Positions 50,561 through 60,561 of a stretch of DNA of 64,000 bases are shown here, in pieces (within the stretch, counting starts at the first letter, position 1; each line of letters begins with the position of its first letter). The stretch comes from Pelolinea sp. (GTDB lineage: Bacteria > Chloroflexota > Anaerolineae > Anaerolineales > Anaerolineaceae): assembly GCA_012797975.1 (NCBI GenBank), contig JAAZOD010000015.1, positions 1-64,000 on the forward strand. The letters run 5' to 3'. A program made the position numbers and the translations under genes. The notes under the pieces are model-generated. The model had not been told where the DNA came from. It made no database searches and saw only the letters and a program-made list of their open reading frames with translations.

Positions 50561-53500
50561 CTACGATTTAGGTTGAACCAAGGATTGAAAATAGCGGGTG
50601 GTGTTCTCAGAAGGCTCCAACCCATATTCCCTGGCAAGCTGCTGTTTGCACTGTTCATATACCCGAATGATGGCAGCCGTATTTCCCATGGAGTAATAGA
50701 TGCTCATGGCATTGCAAAAAGCGTCTTCATTCGATGGGTCATTATGAATGATCAACTTATTGAATTGCAGCGCTTTTTCCATGTTTTTTTGCGCCATGAA
50801 ATAGGCATACAACTTGTTGAGCGCATTCATATAGGTCTCAAAATAGCGCTGCCGTTCCACGCCGAACCAGGTGGCATCCACATCCGCGAGGAATGGACCC
50901 TTATAGAGCTCAACAGCAGCTTCCAATGATTGTGCGGCCCTTTGAGGATCCTTCTCGTTCTCCGCCTGGGCAATATACTGTTCAAAGGAAAGCACGTCGT
51001 AATCAAAATCCAGGGCATTATTGAAGCGATAATAATTATCGTTGAAAACAACGGCATTGGAGCCGATGGCCCTGCGCATGCGATAGATGGCATTTTTGAA
51101 TCTGCGTTTCAATTCTTCCATGGAAGAATCAGGCCACAGGATGACGCCCACCTCTTCCTTTGTCATTCCTTCAGGGTTGGAAAGGAACAAGAAAAAGAGG
51201 TCACGGGAGGTCTGTGTCATCCAATCGGAGGTGGAAAGCAGTTTATTGTTCAGGTATACTTCCGGTTTTCCAAAGCCGCGGATGATGAGCTTGGGCTCGG
51301 CAAAGGGGACCACCGAAGCATGCTTTCGAATCTTGCGCCGCACATTTTGTATCTTCTTTTGGTAATTTGCATTTTGATCGAGGATCACTTCCAGCAGGTC
51401 CGCTATGCCCGCCTGGCCGGAGATCATTTTCAAATCGTTCCGCAGGTCAAAACAGACGGAAAGGGCCTGCGTATTGGAGGAGGATTGGCTGAGATTCTTG
51501 ACGATTTCTTGAAAGATCTCCGCAGACTCTTTTCCCTGTTTGGATTTTGCCAGTACCAGCGCAAGATACAGGTTGATGGTCAATAATGTATCCGTCTGGC
51601 CGACGTTCTCGAAAAATTCTCGCGCTGCGAGCAATTGGGTTGAGGCAGCCGAAAAATCACCGAAATAATAGGAGAGAATGGCTTTTTCTACTTTGCACTG
51701 CTCCGTTTCCAACGGGGATTTGGACCTTTTTGCCTGGTTGAACGCCAGATCCAGCAGGGTATTGGCCTGTTTGAACTGCTTCTGGAGGATCTTGATCCTT
51801 GTTTCGGCAAGCCGGAGATAGAGCACCAGATACTGGTCTTCAATGTTTTGTGCAATTTTCATCGCATCGGAATATGCTTCCAACGATTCGTGATACGCAT
51901 CGAGATTTCGATAGAGGTCGCCAATGCTGGCAAGCGAATAGCCTTCCATACGACGATTTCCGCTCATCTTGGCATAGTCCATGGCTTTTTCGAGATTCAC
52001 AAAACTGTTCTCAAAATCACCTTTTGCGTGCTGCAGCACACCCAGGTTGTTATACAGCGTTGATTGCCAGATGGAATCGCCTATTTGCTTCCAGAACTGC
52101 AGCGATTGATGGTAAGCATCTTCTGCCTCAGCAAAATTTCCGCGTGTTTCATGGATCGCACCCAGTTCGACCAGCACTCTGGCACAATCTTCCTGAGAAT
52201 TCAAGCGGTGATAGAGCTCTAATGATTTCTTCACCCATGCCAACGCATCATCCAAATTTCCTTGCTGGTAGTGATTGATGCCGATCGCGCGCATGGCTTC
52301 CGCTTTGACGGGGATCGGCTTTTTCATTGCGCTGCAAAGCTCCAGCGCATGCTGTGCATCTGTCAGCGATTCCGGGTACTTCCCCAGCATGCGCAAGGTG
52401 GTGGAACGGCGCACCAGGTTTTCAGCCATCAGGGTTTTATCCACATCGGTCTTCTCTTGCAGATCGATGACGGTATTCAACAATTCAAGCCCACCCGGCA
52501 GGTCACCCTTATTCACCTCGATGCTGGCTTTGATGGAAAGCAGCTTGGGATTCGAGCATATCTTCTCTTCAGGAATGGCGGAAAACCAATTTTCAAGGCG
52601 TTTGATCTTCCCCTTCGCAATAAAGGAGGAGCCGATCGATTCAATGAGGCCAATAATGGTGTCGATCTCCCCCAATTTAGAATAGAGGATGAGCACACGC
52701 TCCCAATCCTGGGAGCTGGTATAGTATTCCGCCAACCTGCGCAGAATTTTGCTGGTTTCATCCGGATATAAGGTTTCCATGCGATGCTGCAGGAAATCGC
52801 GGAACAAATGATGATACCGCAGCCATGATCCTTCATCGCCGATTCGCACAACAAACAGGTTATTGAAAACGATATCTTCCATCAAAGACTGCCAGTTGCA
52901 GTCCACGTTCAAAGCCCGCCCGATGATCTGCTGGCACATATCAGGATTGAACTCCTCCAATAACGAGGACCATAGTAAGAAACGCTGGATTTCCGCATTT
53001 TGTTGATCCAGCACCTGCTGGGCCAGATATTCGTATAATCCGATCCCGGAAGTCCGGCTGATCTTTGATTGGTCTCCGATGCCTTTATTGCCAACCTGCG
53101 CCGTCAGAAGAAGCCCGGTGATCCACCCTTCGCTCTGGCGAGCGTAATCCTCGGCTTCCTCCATGCTGATCTCGATATTATTGTTCTTCTCAAACAGCTT
53201 CTTGATCTCCTCGGGTTGAAAGACCAGCTCTTCCAAACTCAACCCGCCGACCTGCGAACGAGCAACCAACAAAGGAAGATCAGGCAATGTTAACAGGGTG
53301 CGCGAGTTGACCACCAGATGGAAGTTCTCCCCCACCTTCTGCAAAAAACTGCTCAAGAACTCATCGATCTCTTTCCCCTGATTCACCAGATGGTAATCAT
53401 CCAGGACCAAAATGAAATGTTCGGTGATATTTTCGAAAATATCGTTCGTGATGGTTGTGACCAGGGAATCGATATCCAATTCGTCTTCATTCAAGGATTG

Positions 53501-53809
53501 CATCATGGCATTGGAGCGAATTCCAAAGTTCGGAAAACGCTGCTGGATGGCTGAGATGAAGTACGTCAGAAAACGGGTGAGGTTTTGATCCAGCGGGTCC
53601 AGCGCCAGCCAAGTGACCGGCCAATCATACGAGGTGGCATAATCGATCATCAACGAGGTTTTCCCATACCCGGCCGGAGCGGCGATGATGATCAATTTGA
53701 AATCCAGCAGATCATCCAGCAGAGCCAGCAACCTTGGGCGTGACAAAAGTTCCTTCCTGCGTTGAGGAACGATGATTTTAATCTGAGAGATTGGTGAAAA
53801 CCATGCCAT
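50561..53809 (-). CDS. Large ATP-dependent transcription regulator: MalT-like NTPase, TPR repeats, SARP/BTAD output
   Basis: 1082 aa. N-terminal STAND-type NTPase: Walker A AAPAGYGKTSL (about residues 43-53), then WPVTWLALDPLDQNLTRFLT and the Walker B-like ILVLDDYHLVNQGKEID. The middle (about 370-760) contains tetratricopeptide repeats (for example ALAWVKKSLELYHRLNSQED). The C terminus holds a winged-helix OmpR-like DNA-binding domain (about 840-925, FLFLSNPEGMTKEEVGVILW) and a BTAD domain (about 935-1080), as in AfsR/SARP activators. It should sense a ligand through the TPR/NTPase part and activate nearby genes. Lies directly upstream of and co-oriented with the liv operon. Confidence 0.9.
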   Translation of the reverse strand: MAWFSPISQIKIIVPQRRKELLSRPRLLALLDDLLDFKLIIIAAPAGYGKTSLMIDYATSYDWPVTWLALDPLDQNLTRFLTYFISAIQQRFPNFGIRSNAMMQSLNEDELDIDSLVTTITNDIFENITEHFILVLDDYHLVNQGKEIDEFLSSFLQKVGENFHLVVNSRTLLTLPDLPLLVARSQVGGLSLEELVFQPEEIKKLFEKNNNIEISMEEAEDYARQSEGWITGLLLTAQVGNKGIGDQSKISRTSGIGLYEYLAQQVLDQQNAEIQRFLLWSSLLEEFNPDMCQQIIGRALNVDCNWQSLMEDIVFNNLFVVRIGDEGSWLRYHHLFRDFLQHRMETLYPDETSKILRRLAEYYTSSQDWERVLILYSKLGEIDTIIGLIESIGSSFIAKGKIKRLENWFSAIPEEKICSNPKLLSIKASIEVNKGDLPGGLELLNTVIDLQEKTDVDKTLMAENLVRRSTTLRMLGKYPESLTDAQHALELCSAMKKPIPVKAEAMRAIGINHYQQGNLDDALAWVKKSLELYHRLNSQEDCARVLVELGAIHETRGNFAEAEDAYHQSLQFWKQIGDSIWQSTLYNNLGVLQHAKGDFENSFVNLEKAMDYAKMSGNRRMEGYSLASIGDLYRNLDAYHESLEAYSDAMKIAQNIEDQYLVLYLRLAETRIKILQKQFKQANTLLDLAFNQAKRSKSPLETEQCKVEKAILSYYFGDFSAASTQLLAAREFFENVGQTDTLLTINLYLALVLAKSKQGKESAEIFQEIVKNLSQSSSNTQALSVCFDLRNDLKMISGQAGIADLLEVILDQNANYQKKIQNVRRKIRKHASVVPFAEPKLIIRGFGKPEVYLNNKLLSTSDWMTQTSRDLFFLFLSNPEGMTKEEVGVILWPDSSMEELKRRFKNAIYRMRRAIGSNAVVFNDNYYRFNNALDFDYDVLSFEQYIAQAENEKDPQRAAQSLEAAVELYKGPFLADVDATWFGVERQRYFETYMNALNKLYAYFMAQKNMEKALQFNKLIIHNDPSNEDAFCNAMSIYYSMGNTAAIIRVYEQCKQQLAREYGLEPSENTTRYFQSLVQPKS

Positions 53810-54062
53810 TTCTACCTATTGTATCAGTGAGTAAAAAGGTAGAACATAGGACGGATGGTGTAATTATTCATTTTTTACCTGTTTTCTCCCACTTTTGTAC
53901 ACAAAAATCCACATCAGCCCTTTAATTGTATAGCAAGATGCAAGATTAATTCCAACCTTATGCGGAAATCATCTTGTTTCTGTAAAGGAAGGACAGCTTG
54001 TGGAGAAATCTGGCAATGGATGTGCTCTTCCCTCTCGCCAGCGCGTCCTTGCACAGCGGGGA

Positions 54063-55028
54063 TCACAAGCCGAGCTGCCCGATCTGTTCTTTTAAGATCC
54101 CGGCAGATGCAACCAGCGCTTTTTCCTCCGAAGCGGAGAGCGGCAATTCGAGGATGTGATCCACGCCCTGATCTCCAACCACCGCCGGCAAGCTCAAATA
54201 CACATCCCGAATGCCATAATATCCAGGCACAAGGTTGGAAACGGAAAGAACGGAATTCTGATTGCGCAGGATGCTTTCCACAATGCGCGCCAGCCCCGCC
54301 GCCACCGCATAATAGGTCGCCCCTTTGCGCTGGATGATCTCATAGGCCGCATTGCGAACCTGCCCGGCAAATTCCTCCCGCTGCAGCGACGGTATCTCGC
54401 AGCCGATCATCCGGCAGTAGGTATCCAGCGGCATCCCCGCGATATTCGCCGATGACCAAACCGCCACTTCGGAATCACCATGTTCTCCAATGATGAAAGC
54501 ATGGATATTGCGCGCATCCAGGGAAAAATGCTGACCAAGCAGCCAACGGAAACGGGCCGTATCCAGAACTGTGCCGGACCCGATGACACGTTCGGCAGGC
54601 AACCCGGATATTTTCTGCGTGGCATAGCTGAGAATATCCACCGGATTGGTGGCCACTAAAAGGATGGCATCCCGCGTATAGTGAACGATCTGGGGAACGA
54701 TCTGCTTGAAAATGTCGATATTCCGTTTCAGCAGGTCCATGCGGGTCTCACCCGCTCGTTGAGCGCTGCCCGCGGTGATCACCACCACATCCGCTCCCTG
54801 GCAGTCGCGGTAATCACCCTGGTAAATGTGGATCGGATTTGCCAACGGAATGGCATGGTTCAGGTCCATCACTTCCCCTTCGGTTCGTTCTCTGTCCACA
54901 TCCATAAGAACGATCTCGCCAATCAAGCCATGCAGAAGAAGAGTATAGGCAAACGTTGTGCCAACCTTGCCGCTGCCAACGATCACAATTTTATATGCCC
55001 GGTGTGCAACTGTGTTTTCAGTACTCAT
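54063..55028 (-). CDS. ldh: L-lactate dehydrogenase
   Basis: About 321 aa from ATG 55028, preceded by AGAGGAAAG; the frame extends upstream to 55070 without a ribosome-binding site. NAD-binding GSGKVGTTFAYTLLLHGL (about 15-32), specificity region AGSAQRAGETRMDLL with glutamine as in LDH rather than arginine of malate dehydrogenase, GSGTVLDTARFRWLLGQ with the substrate arginine, and the catalytic histidine in IGEHGDSE. Reduces pyruvate to L-lactate with NADH during fermentation. Single gene, divergent from the VOC gene. Confidence 0.95.
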   Translation of the reverse strand: MSTENTVAHRAYKIVIVGSGKVGTTFAYTLLLHGLIGEIVLMDVDRERTEGEVMDLNHAIPLANPIHIYQGDYRDCQGADVVVITAGSAQRAGETRMDLLKRNIDIFKQIVPQIVHYTRDAILLVATNPVDILSYATQKISGLPAERVIGSGTVLDTARFRWLLGQHFSLDARNIHAFIIGEHGDSEVAVWSSANIAGMPLDTYCRMIGCEIPSLQREEFAGQVRNAAYEIIQRKGATYYAVAAGLARIVESILRNQNSVLSVSNLVPGYYGIRDVYLSLPAVVGDQGVDHILELPLSASEEKALVASAGILKEQIGQLGL

Positions 55029-55124
55029 GGTCGCTTTCCTCTCACTACTTTCCTTCATCATACAAAACAAACGGGGAAAAGGGTTATTAAGGAAATATAA
55101 ACATTCACCAGGATGATTTTTTCC

Positions 55125-55153
55125 TTGACAGATTAGAACATTTGTTTTATATT
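55125..55153 (+). promoter_or_regulatory. Promoter of the VOC-protein gene
   Basis: TTGACA (55125-55130), 17-bp spacer, TATATT (55148-55153). AAGGAGG at 55167-55173 then precedes the ATG by 5 nt. Confidence 0.8.
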
Positions 55154-55178
55154 AACAGATCAGATCAAGGAGGAAAAA

Positions 55179-55586
55179 ATGAAAAACAAGCTTGGGCATG
55201 TGCAGGTGAACATTGATCCAAAGAACATTGTGTTTTACAAGGAGTTATTCTCATTTCTCGACTGGTCGGTCCTGTATTCCGACGAGACCACCCTGGGGGT
55301 TGGAGATAAGAATGGGACCAGCGTTTGGTTCACATCGCCTCTCAAAGAGATGAAGAACGATTACGATGGAATTGGGATGAACCATCTGGCAATCTCGGTC
55401 GAGGAACAAGGAAACGTGGACCATGCGGTATCCTATCTTAAAGGAAAGGGGATCGCCTGTCTCTTTGAAACACCGCGCCACCGCCCGGAATTCTGCGGAA
55501 ATGCGAACGAGACATACTATCAGGTGATGTTCGAATCCCCTGACCGGATCCTTTTTGAAGTCGTGTACACCGGTCTGAAACAGTAG
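55179..55586 (+). CDS. VOC (glyoxalase/bleomycin resistance) superfamily protein
   Basis: 135 aa, a single-chain pair of beta-alpha-beta-beta-beta modules. LGHVQVNIDPKNIVFYKELF starts module one, GIGMNHLAISVEEQGNVDHA starts module two with a metal-type histidine, and YYQVMFESPDRILFEVVYTG ends with the conserved glutamate. Members include glyoxalase I, ring-cleaving dioxygenases and drug-binding proteins; the reaction here is not identifiable. Consensus promoter and ribosome-binding site suggest high expression. Confidence 0.88.
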   Translation: MKNKLGHVQVNIDPKNIVFYKELFSFLDWSVLYSDETTLGVGDKNGTSVWFTSPLKEMKNDYDGIGMNHLAISVEEQGNVDHAVSYLKGKGIACLFETPRHRPEFCGNANETYYQVMFESPDRILFEVVYTGLKQ

Positions 55587-55593
55587 CATTCCC

Positions 55594-55627
55594 GAAGGGC
55601 GTTCTTCGAAACGCCCTTCTTTATTTC
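55594..55627 (+). terminator. Intrinsic terminator after the VOC gene
   Basis: GAAGGGCGTT (55594-55603) pairs with AACGCCCTTC (55610-55619), 6-nt loop, followed by TTTATTTC. Confidence 0.88.
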
Positions 55628-55705
55628 TCCAATCCCATCCTTTCTATCCCATAAAAATTTCCGCAGATTTTTTGTAAAATATTAAGCAAGAAAGAGAAAA
55701 AGATT

Positions 55706-56593
55706 ATGCAAGCACAGTCTTTTCCAAGCCATGCTGATATTCTGGATATGAAAGACCTCATGTTGCAGGGTGGAAAGGGAAATGAAGGCGTCCTTTTCGA
55801 AGAAGCCCTGCAATCGGAAGCGGTGCGCGCAACCGTCAAAACCTGGAAATCAAACCGCTCGTTGATCGCATTCGCCTATGTCGATGACTATGCCAATCTC
55901 TGTTTTTCCATTTCACCCGGCTTTGAATCCACCGAAGTGGAAGACGAGATCATCGCTTGGGGGGTGCGGTGTATGCAGGCAAGGAATGCACAAAACCACG
56001 AAGCGCGGACCCTGGATGCAAGCTGCAGTGCTCAAGACGACAGGCGGATCCAACTGTTCAAGCGATCCGGGTTTCTGGAGGGAAATCAGCGCTCCCTTGA
56101 TTTCTCCCGTTCCCTGATCGATCCCATTCCAGTTTATCCCCTCCAGGGCGGGTTTACGATCAGACCTGCTGCCGGGGAGGGGGAAGTGGGAGCATTGGTC
56201 GAACTGCATCGTGCGGCCTTCGGCACGCAGGAAATGACCATCGACCAGCGGCTGGCCATCATGCGCACTTCACAATATGCACCCGAACTGGACCTGCTGG
56301 TGGAAGAAGACCGTACCAAAAGGTTGGCCGCCTTCTGCATTTGTGAAATCGAAGTCCGGCCAAGCGGAATCCGCATCGGGCATCCCGATCCTATCGGCAC
56401 CCATCCCGAATTTCAAGGGTGCGGCTTGGCCAGCGCGCTGCTGAGCGCCGGTCTGCAAACCATGAGAGAAAAAGGGGCAACCCGGGCGGAATCGGGCACT
56501 TCCAGCGAAAACAGGCGCATGCAAAACCTATTCCTCAAAATGGGGTTTACCCGCACCGCAGAGCACCTGTGGTTCTCTAAACGTGTTCATTGA
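55706..56593 (+). CDS. Tandem GNAT-domain acetyltransferase
   Basis: 295 aa with two GNAT-like halves. The N-terminal half (about 1-145) has a degenerate CoA site; the C-terminal half (about 150-295) has HPDPIGTHPEFQGCGLASAL, containing the pyrophosphate loop, and SSENRRMQNLFLKMGFTRTA. The two-domain layout matches mycothiol-synthase-like GNATs, where the N-terminal half is often inactive. Substrate unknown. Monocistronic, starting soon after a terminator. Confidence 0.85.
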   Translation: MQAQSFPSHADILDMKDLMLQGGKGNEGVLFEEALQSEAVRATVKTWKSNRSLIAFAYVDDYANLCFSISPGFESTEVEDEIIAWGVRCMQARNAQNHEARTLDASCSAQDDRRIQLFKRSGFLEGNQRSLDFSRSLIDPIPVYPLQGGFTIRPAAGEGEVGALVELHRAAFGTQEMTIDQRLAIMRTSQYAPELDLLVEEDRTKRLAAFCICEIEVRPSGIRIGHPDPIGTHPEFQGCGLASALLSAGLQTMREKGATRAESGTSSENRRMQNLFLKMGFTRTAEHLWFSKRVH

Positions 56594-56732
56594 AGAATCC
56601 GTGTTGAGCCCGTTCACATTGTGACAGAAGAGCCATCTCTTATCCCTTATAATTAGAACCAGACCATGGAATATAGGATCAAAACGATTTTATAACTACG
56701 ATACGACATCAAGTTGATATGGAACCGATAAA

Positions 56733-59303
56733 ATGATCTATCATTTTCTTCCTGTTGATCTGTTGTTCTTCAGTTCAGCGATCATCTCCCTATTTATCGC
56801 CATCATCATTTTCACCAAGCGTGTTGAACCGGGGGGAACTGCATTTGCCTGCGTGATGTTATCCATCGCTCTTTGGCTCGTTTTTCGATTTTTGGAAGGA
56901 ATTTCCGAGGATCCCGCCAATAAAATTTTCTGGGCAAAATTCGAGTATCTGGGGATCGCCACTCTGCCGGTCTGCTATTTTATCTTTGCCAGCCAGTTCA
57001 GCCGCAAAGATCACTGGATCACAAAAAAGAACCTGTTTCTCCTTTCCCTGATCCCGATCCTGACCATCATGCTGGTCTTCACCAATGTATACCACGGCTT
57101 GATCTGGAGCAATATTTACCCTTCGGCCACGCCGAGCGTGGAAAACCTTGTTTATGAACACGGTTATTTCTTTTGGATGTACTGGGTCTACAGCTATGGA
57201 TTGCTGGTATGGGGGATCGCCCGTTTGATCACAACTTTCTTAAACTTTTCCAAAGAATACCGCCTGCAGGTGTTCCTGCTGATCTTCGCCACCCTAGTTC
57301 CCTGGGTTGGAAACCTCCTCTACATTATCCAATTCAGTCCGATCAAGGGGCTGGATCTCACACCGGTGGGGCTGGCGTTTTCGGGATTGGTCATTGCGAT
57401 TTCTCTGTATCGAGGACAAATCTTTGAAGTCGCCCCGGTGGCTCGCAATATCATTTTTGATGCCATGCAGGAAGGCATTCTGGTCCTGGATATTAACGGG
57501 AACATCGTGGACAGTAATGACGCCATTGCCAAAATACTTCACATACCGTTGAAAGACATCTTGAAACAGCACTTTACGAAATCTCTTTCCCGATATCCCC
57601 TGTTGGTGCAGAACCTGCAGAAAATGGGGAACGGCCGGTTTGAAATGTGTCTGGATGAAACAACACAAAAATATGTACAGGTGAGCATTTCGTTGATCAT
57701 CACCAATGTCAACCCGACCGGCCAGATGCTGGTATTGCAGGATATATCGGAAAGAAAAAAACTCGAGCTTTTTGAGAAAGAACAGAGAAAATTTGCCACC
57801 GCACTCGCCGGAATTGCTGCAACATTAAACAGTTCCCTGGAACTGGACGTGGTCCTTGAAAAGATGCTGGAGATCATCCATGAGGTGGTGCCGCACGATG
57901 CTGCGAACATCGCATTGCTGGATGAAAACAAAAAAATGCATTTCGTGAAGTTAAAAGGATACGAAAAATTCAAATCGAAGAAAGCCATCGAGTCGTTGAA
58001 TTATTCGATCCATGACATCCTGGATTTTGAAACCATGGCGGAGAAGAATGAAGCGATCGTGGTTGCAGATACGCAAAACAATCCCGCATGGGTTGCAAAT
58101 CCCGAAGTGACCTGGATCCGATCCTATGTCGGCAGCCCGATCGTTGTAAATGGAAGAACGATCGGTTTTATTAATGTGGACAGCAGCATTCCCAATCTCT
58201 ACAACCGGGAACACGCGCAGCGCTTAAAGGTATTCGCGGATGAAGCAGCCATCGCAATCCAAAATGCACGCATCGTTGAAGAATTGAAAGAACGCAATCA
58301 GGACCTGAGCACGCTGTATGAGGTTGGACTGTCGATGACAAAGGGGTTGGACAACGAGGAGATCATCCGCGGTTTAATGAAGCAAATCGAGAACTTCAAA
58401 GGCATCGACCTTGTTTATTTGCTCCTGTTCAATGAAGAGCCGCAAAAGGATATCTTCTATTTTTATGGTGCCGATGAAAGGATCCTCCACAGCAGTGAAG
58501 TGACCAGGGCACCCTCCGGAGTTTTCATCAATGAAATCCTGGAACAGAAGAATACGCTCTATTTGCCGGATCATGAAGAAAAAGAAATATTGCAATGGTT
58601 AGCAGGGGAGGAACCCAGTCTGCCGGCAGAAATGCACACCTATCTGGGCATTCCTTTATTACAGGGGAAAGACCTGACCGGCATCATGATCGTGGCAAGT
58701 AAAAAAGTGGATGCTTTCAATCAAAAGCAGATCCAACTTTTTGAGACAGTCGCCTCGCAGATATCGATCACACTTCAAAATGTAAAAATGTTTGAAAGGA
58801 TGAAGGAACTGGCCATCATCGACGAACTGACCGGCATCTATAATCGGCGGTTCTTTTACATGGCGGCAAACAAGGAAATCGAGCGTTCAAAGCGGTATAA
58901 AAAAGCGCTCTCCCTGATCTTGATCGATATCGATCATTATAAGGATGTCAACGATCATTATGGCCACATGGCTGGCGACAAGGTGTTGCAAAAGATCACC
59001 CAGTACATTCAAAAGGAATTGCGCAGCGCTGATATCTTCGCACGGTACGGAGGGGAGGAATTTCTGATCCTGTTGTCGGATACCACAGGGCAGGATGCCG
59101 TATTGGTTGCAGAACGCATTCGCACCACGATCAAAAGCTTGTATGTCAGGTACAATGAGGAAGAAATCACGGTCACCATCAGTCTGGGTGTCACCCAAAT
59201 GACCGCCGAACGCAACACCCTGCAAGAATTAATTGCGGTTGTGGATCAGGCGCTATACGGAGCGAAGCAAAAAGGCAGGAACCGGGTTGAGTATCTGCCT
59301 TAA
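56733..59303 (+). CDS. 7TM-PAS-GAF-GAF-GGDEF diguanylate cyclase
   Basis: 856 aa. Seven N-terminal helices (about 8-230; FWAKFEYLGIATLPVCYFIF) resemble the 7TM part of the protein at 26222. A PAS domain (about 240-350, GILVLDINGNIVDSNDAIAK) is followed by two GAF domains (about 365-515 and 535-690) that may bind small ligands or haem-like cofactors. The GGDEF domain (about 695-856) has RYGGEEFLILL with the allowed glutamate and the RSAD inhibitory site five residues before it, so it should make c-di-GMP. A TATAAT at 56648-56653 may drive it. The ATG at 56733 lacks a strong ribosome-binding site. Confidence 0.9.
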   Translation: MIYHFLPVDLLFFSSAIISLFIAIIIFTKRVEPGGTAFACVMLSIALWLVFRFLEGISEDPANKIFWAKFEYLGIATLPVCYFIFASQFSRKDHWITKKNLFLLSLIPILTIMLVFTNVYHGLIWSNIYPSATPSVENLVYEHGYFFWMYWVYSYGLLVWGIARLITTFLNFSKEYRLQVFLLIFATLVPWVGNLLYIIQFSPIKGLDLTPVGLAFSGLVIAISLYRGQIFEVAPVARNIIFDAMQEGILVLDINGNIVDSNDAIAKILHIPLKDILKQHFTKSLSRYPLLVQNLQKMGNGRFEMCLDETTQKYVQVSISLIITNVNPTGQMLVLQDISERKKLELFEKEQRKFATALAGIAATLNSSLELDVVLEKMLEIIHEVVPHDAANIALLDENKKMHFVKLKGYEKFKSKKAIESLNYSIHDILDFETMAEKNEAIVVADTQNNPAWVANPEVTWIRSYVGSPIVVNGRTIGFINVDSSIPNLYNREHAQRLKVFADEAAIAIQNARIVEELKERNQDLSTLYEVGLSMTKGLDNEEIIRGLMKQIENFKGIDLVYLLLFNEEPQKDIFYFYGADERILHSSEVTRAPSGVFINEILEQKNTLYLPDHEEKEILQWLAGEEPSLPAEMHTYLGIPLLQGKDLTGIMIVASKKVDAFNQKQIQLFETVASQISITLQNVKMFERMKELAIIDELTGIYNRRFFYMAANKEIERSKRYKKALSLILIDIDHYKDVNDHYGHMAGDKVLQKITQYIQKELRSADIFARYGGEEFLILLSDTTGQDAVLVAERIRTTIKSLYVRYNEEEITVTISLGVTQMTAERNTLQELIAVVDQALYGAKQKGRNRVEYLP

Positions 59304-59391
59304 ATGACCGCTTGAATCCACTAGAAATTTAACGAATTCGGATTATAAATAGTATGGAAGAACAAATGGCAAAATCAGCCAGAGGGATGTC

Positions 59392-60285
59392 ATGGTCACC
59401 TATCAATACATATCCGAATCGGAGCTGCGAAAGGCGCTTCTAGATGAGATCGTGAAAGCGGTCGGTTTACCGATCAATGCTTTCTGGCGCCGCTTTGTCA
59501 ATATCGCTTTCTGGCTGCCCATCAATCGTTTTTCAAAATTGGGTTCCTATTTTGACCAGATGGTTTACCAGCATGGGTTCAGCAAAGCGGTTGACATCAG
59601 CCTAAAGCTCTTGCTGGAAGATATTGAAACCCTTGGTGAGATCAAAGCGCCCGCTTCAGGTCCTTTGCTGGTGGTTTCCAATCATCCGGGGACTTACGAT
59701 GCCTTATGTCTGGCATCAAAACTTCCACGGGATGACATAAAGATCGTTTCGTCCAACATTCCATTCCTTAAGCAAATGAAGAACGTCAATGATCACTTTC
59801 TGTTCTCCTCCATTGACAGTTATGTGCGCATGCTGGTCATCCGCAACGCCATCCGCCACCTGGAAAAAGGCGGGGCCGTGATCATCTTCCCCAGCGCCCA
59901 CATGGATCCAGAACCTTCTTGCATGGCGGGTGCCATGCAAGCGCTGGACGAATGGTCAAAAAGTATTGAGATCTTCGTCCGTAAAGTTCCACAAACCGTT
60001 GTGCAGGTGGCAGTGGTCAGCCGTGTTTTATCTCCCCATTACCTTTCACGCCCCCTGACCCATCTGCGCAAAGGGCGCAGAGAGCGCCAGCGCATTGCCG
60101 AGTTTCTGCAGATCATTCATCAAATGGTCTCTCGAAAAAAGTTCAAGCAAATTCCTCTGGTATCTTTTGCCGAACCATTCACCCTGGAAGATATCAGCCC
60201 GGAAAAGGATGTCAATCGTGTCCTGCCGCACGCCATCGCCCAGGCAAAGCAACTAATGACCGCACATATCACCATTGATTACTAA
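59392..60285 (+). CDS. PlsC-like 1-acylglycerol-3-phosphate acyltransferase family protein
   Basis: 297 aa. VVSNHPGTYDALCLAS (about residues 103-118) is the catalytic block I: NHPGTYD keeps the histidine and aspartate of HX4D. GGAVIIFPSAHMDPEPSCMA (about 163-182) corresponds to block III. The N-terminal part has a short membrane-associated segment. Members acylate lysophospholipids or other acceptors at the inner membrane face. Substrate uncertain; it follows the GGDEF gene by 88 bp and may have its own promoter. Confidence 0.82.
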   Translation: MVTYQYISESELRKALLDEIVKAVGLPINAFWRRFVNIAFWLPINRFSKLGSYFDQMVYQHGFSKAVDISLKLLLEDIETLGEIKAPASGPLLVVSNHPGTYDALCLASKLPRDDIKIVSSNIPFLKQMKNVNDHFLFSSIDSYVRMLVIRNAIRHLEKGGAVIIFPSAHMDPEPSCMAGAMQALDEWSKSIEIFVRKVPQTVVQVAVVSRVLSPHYLSRPLTHLRKGRRERQRIAEFLQIIHQMVSRKKFKQIPLVSFAEPFTLEDISPEKDVNRVLPHAIAQAKQLMTAHITIDY

Positions 60286-60561
60286 TTTTTTATTCAAGTC
60301 TTTTTTATTTCTCATAATTGGTTTTATCTTATTCGAGTTAATTTCCGTTTAATAGTAAATATAGTGTAATATTTAAGTGAAAGTTTCCATTGAAAAACAA
60401 AAATAAGCAACCAGAAGTTGTAATAAAAATATGTTCCTTACTTATTGTATTTTTCTCGTTTTTCCTTTTGAAAAAGGGGGGGCTTTTTATCCGGTTACAG
60501 GATCATCCACTCAACCAACCTATTTCTATAAATTAATAACTGAAAAGGATTAATACTTAAC

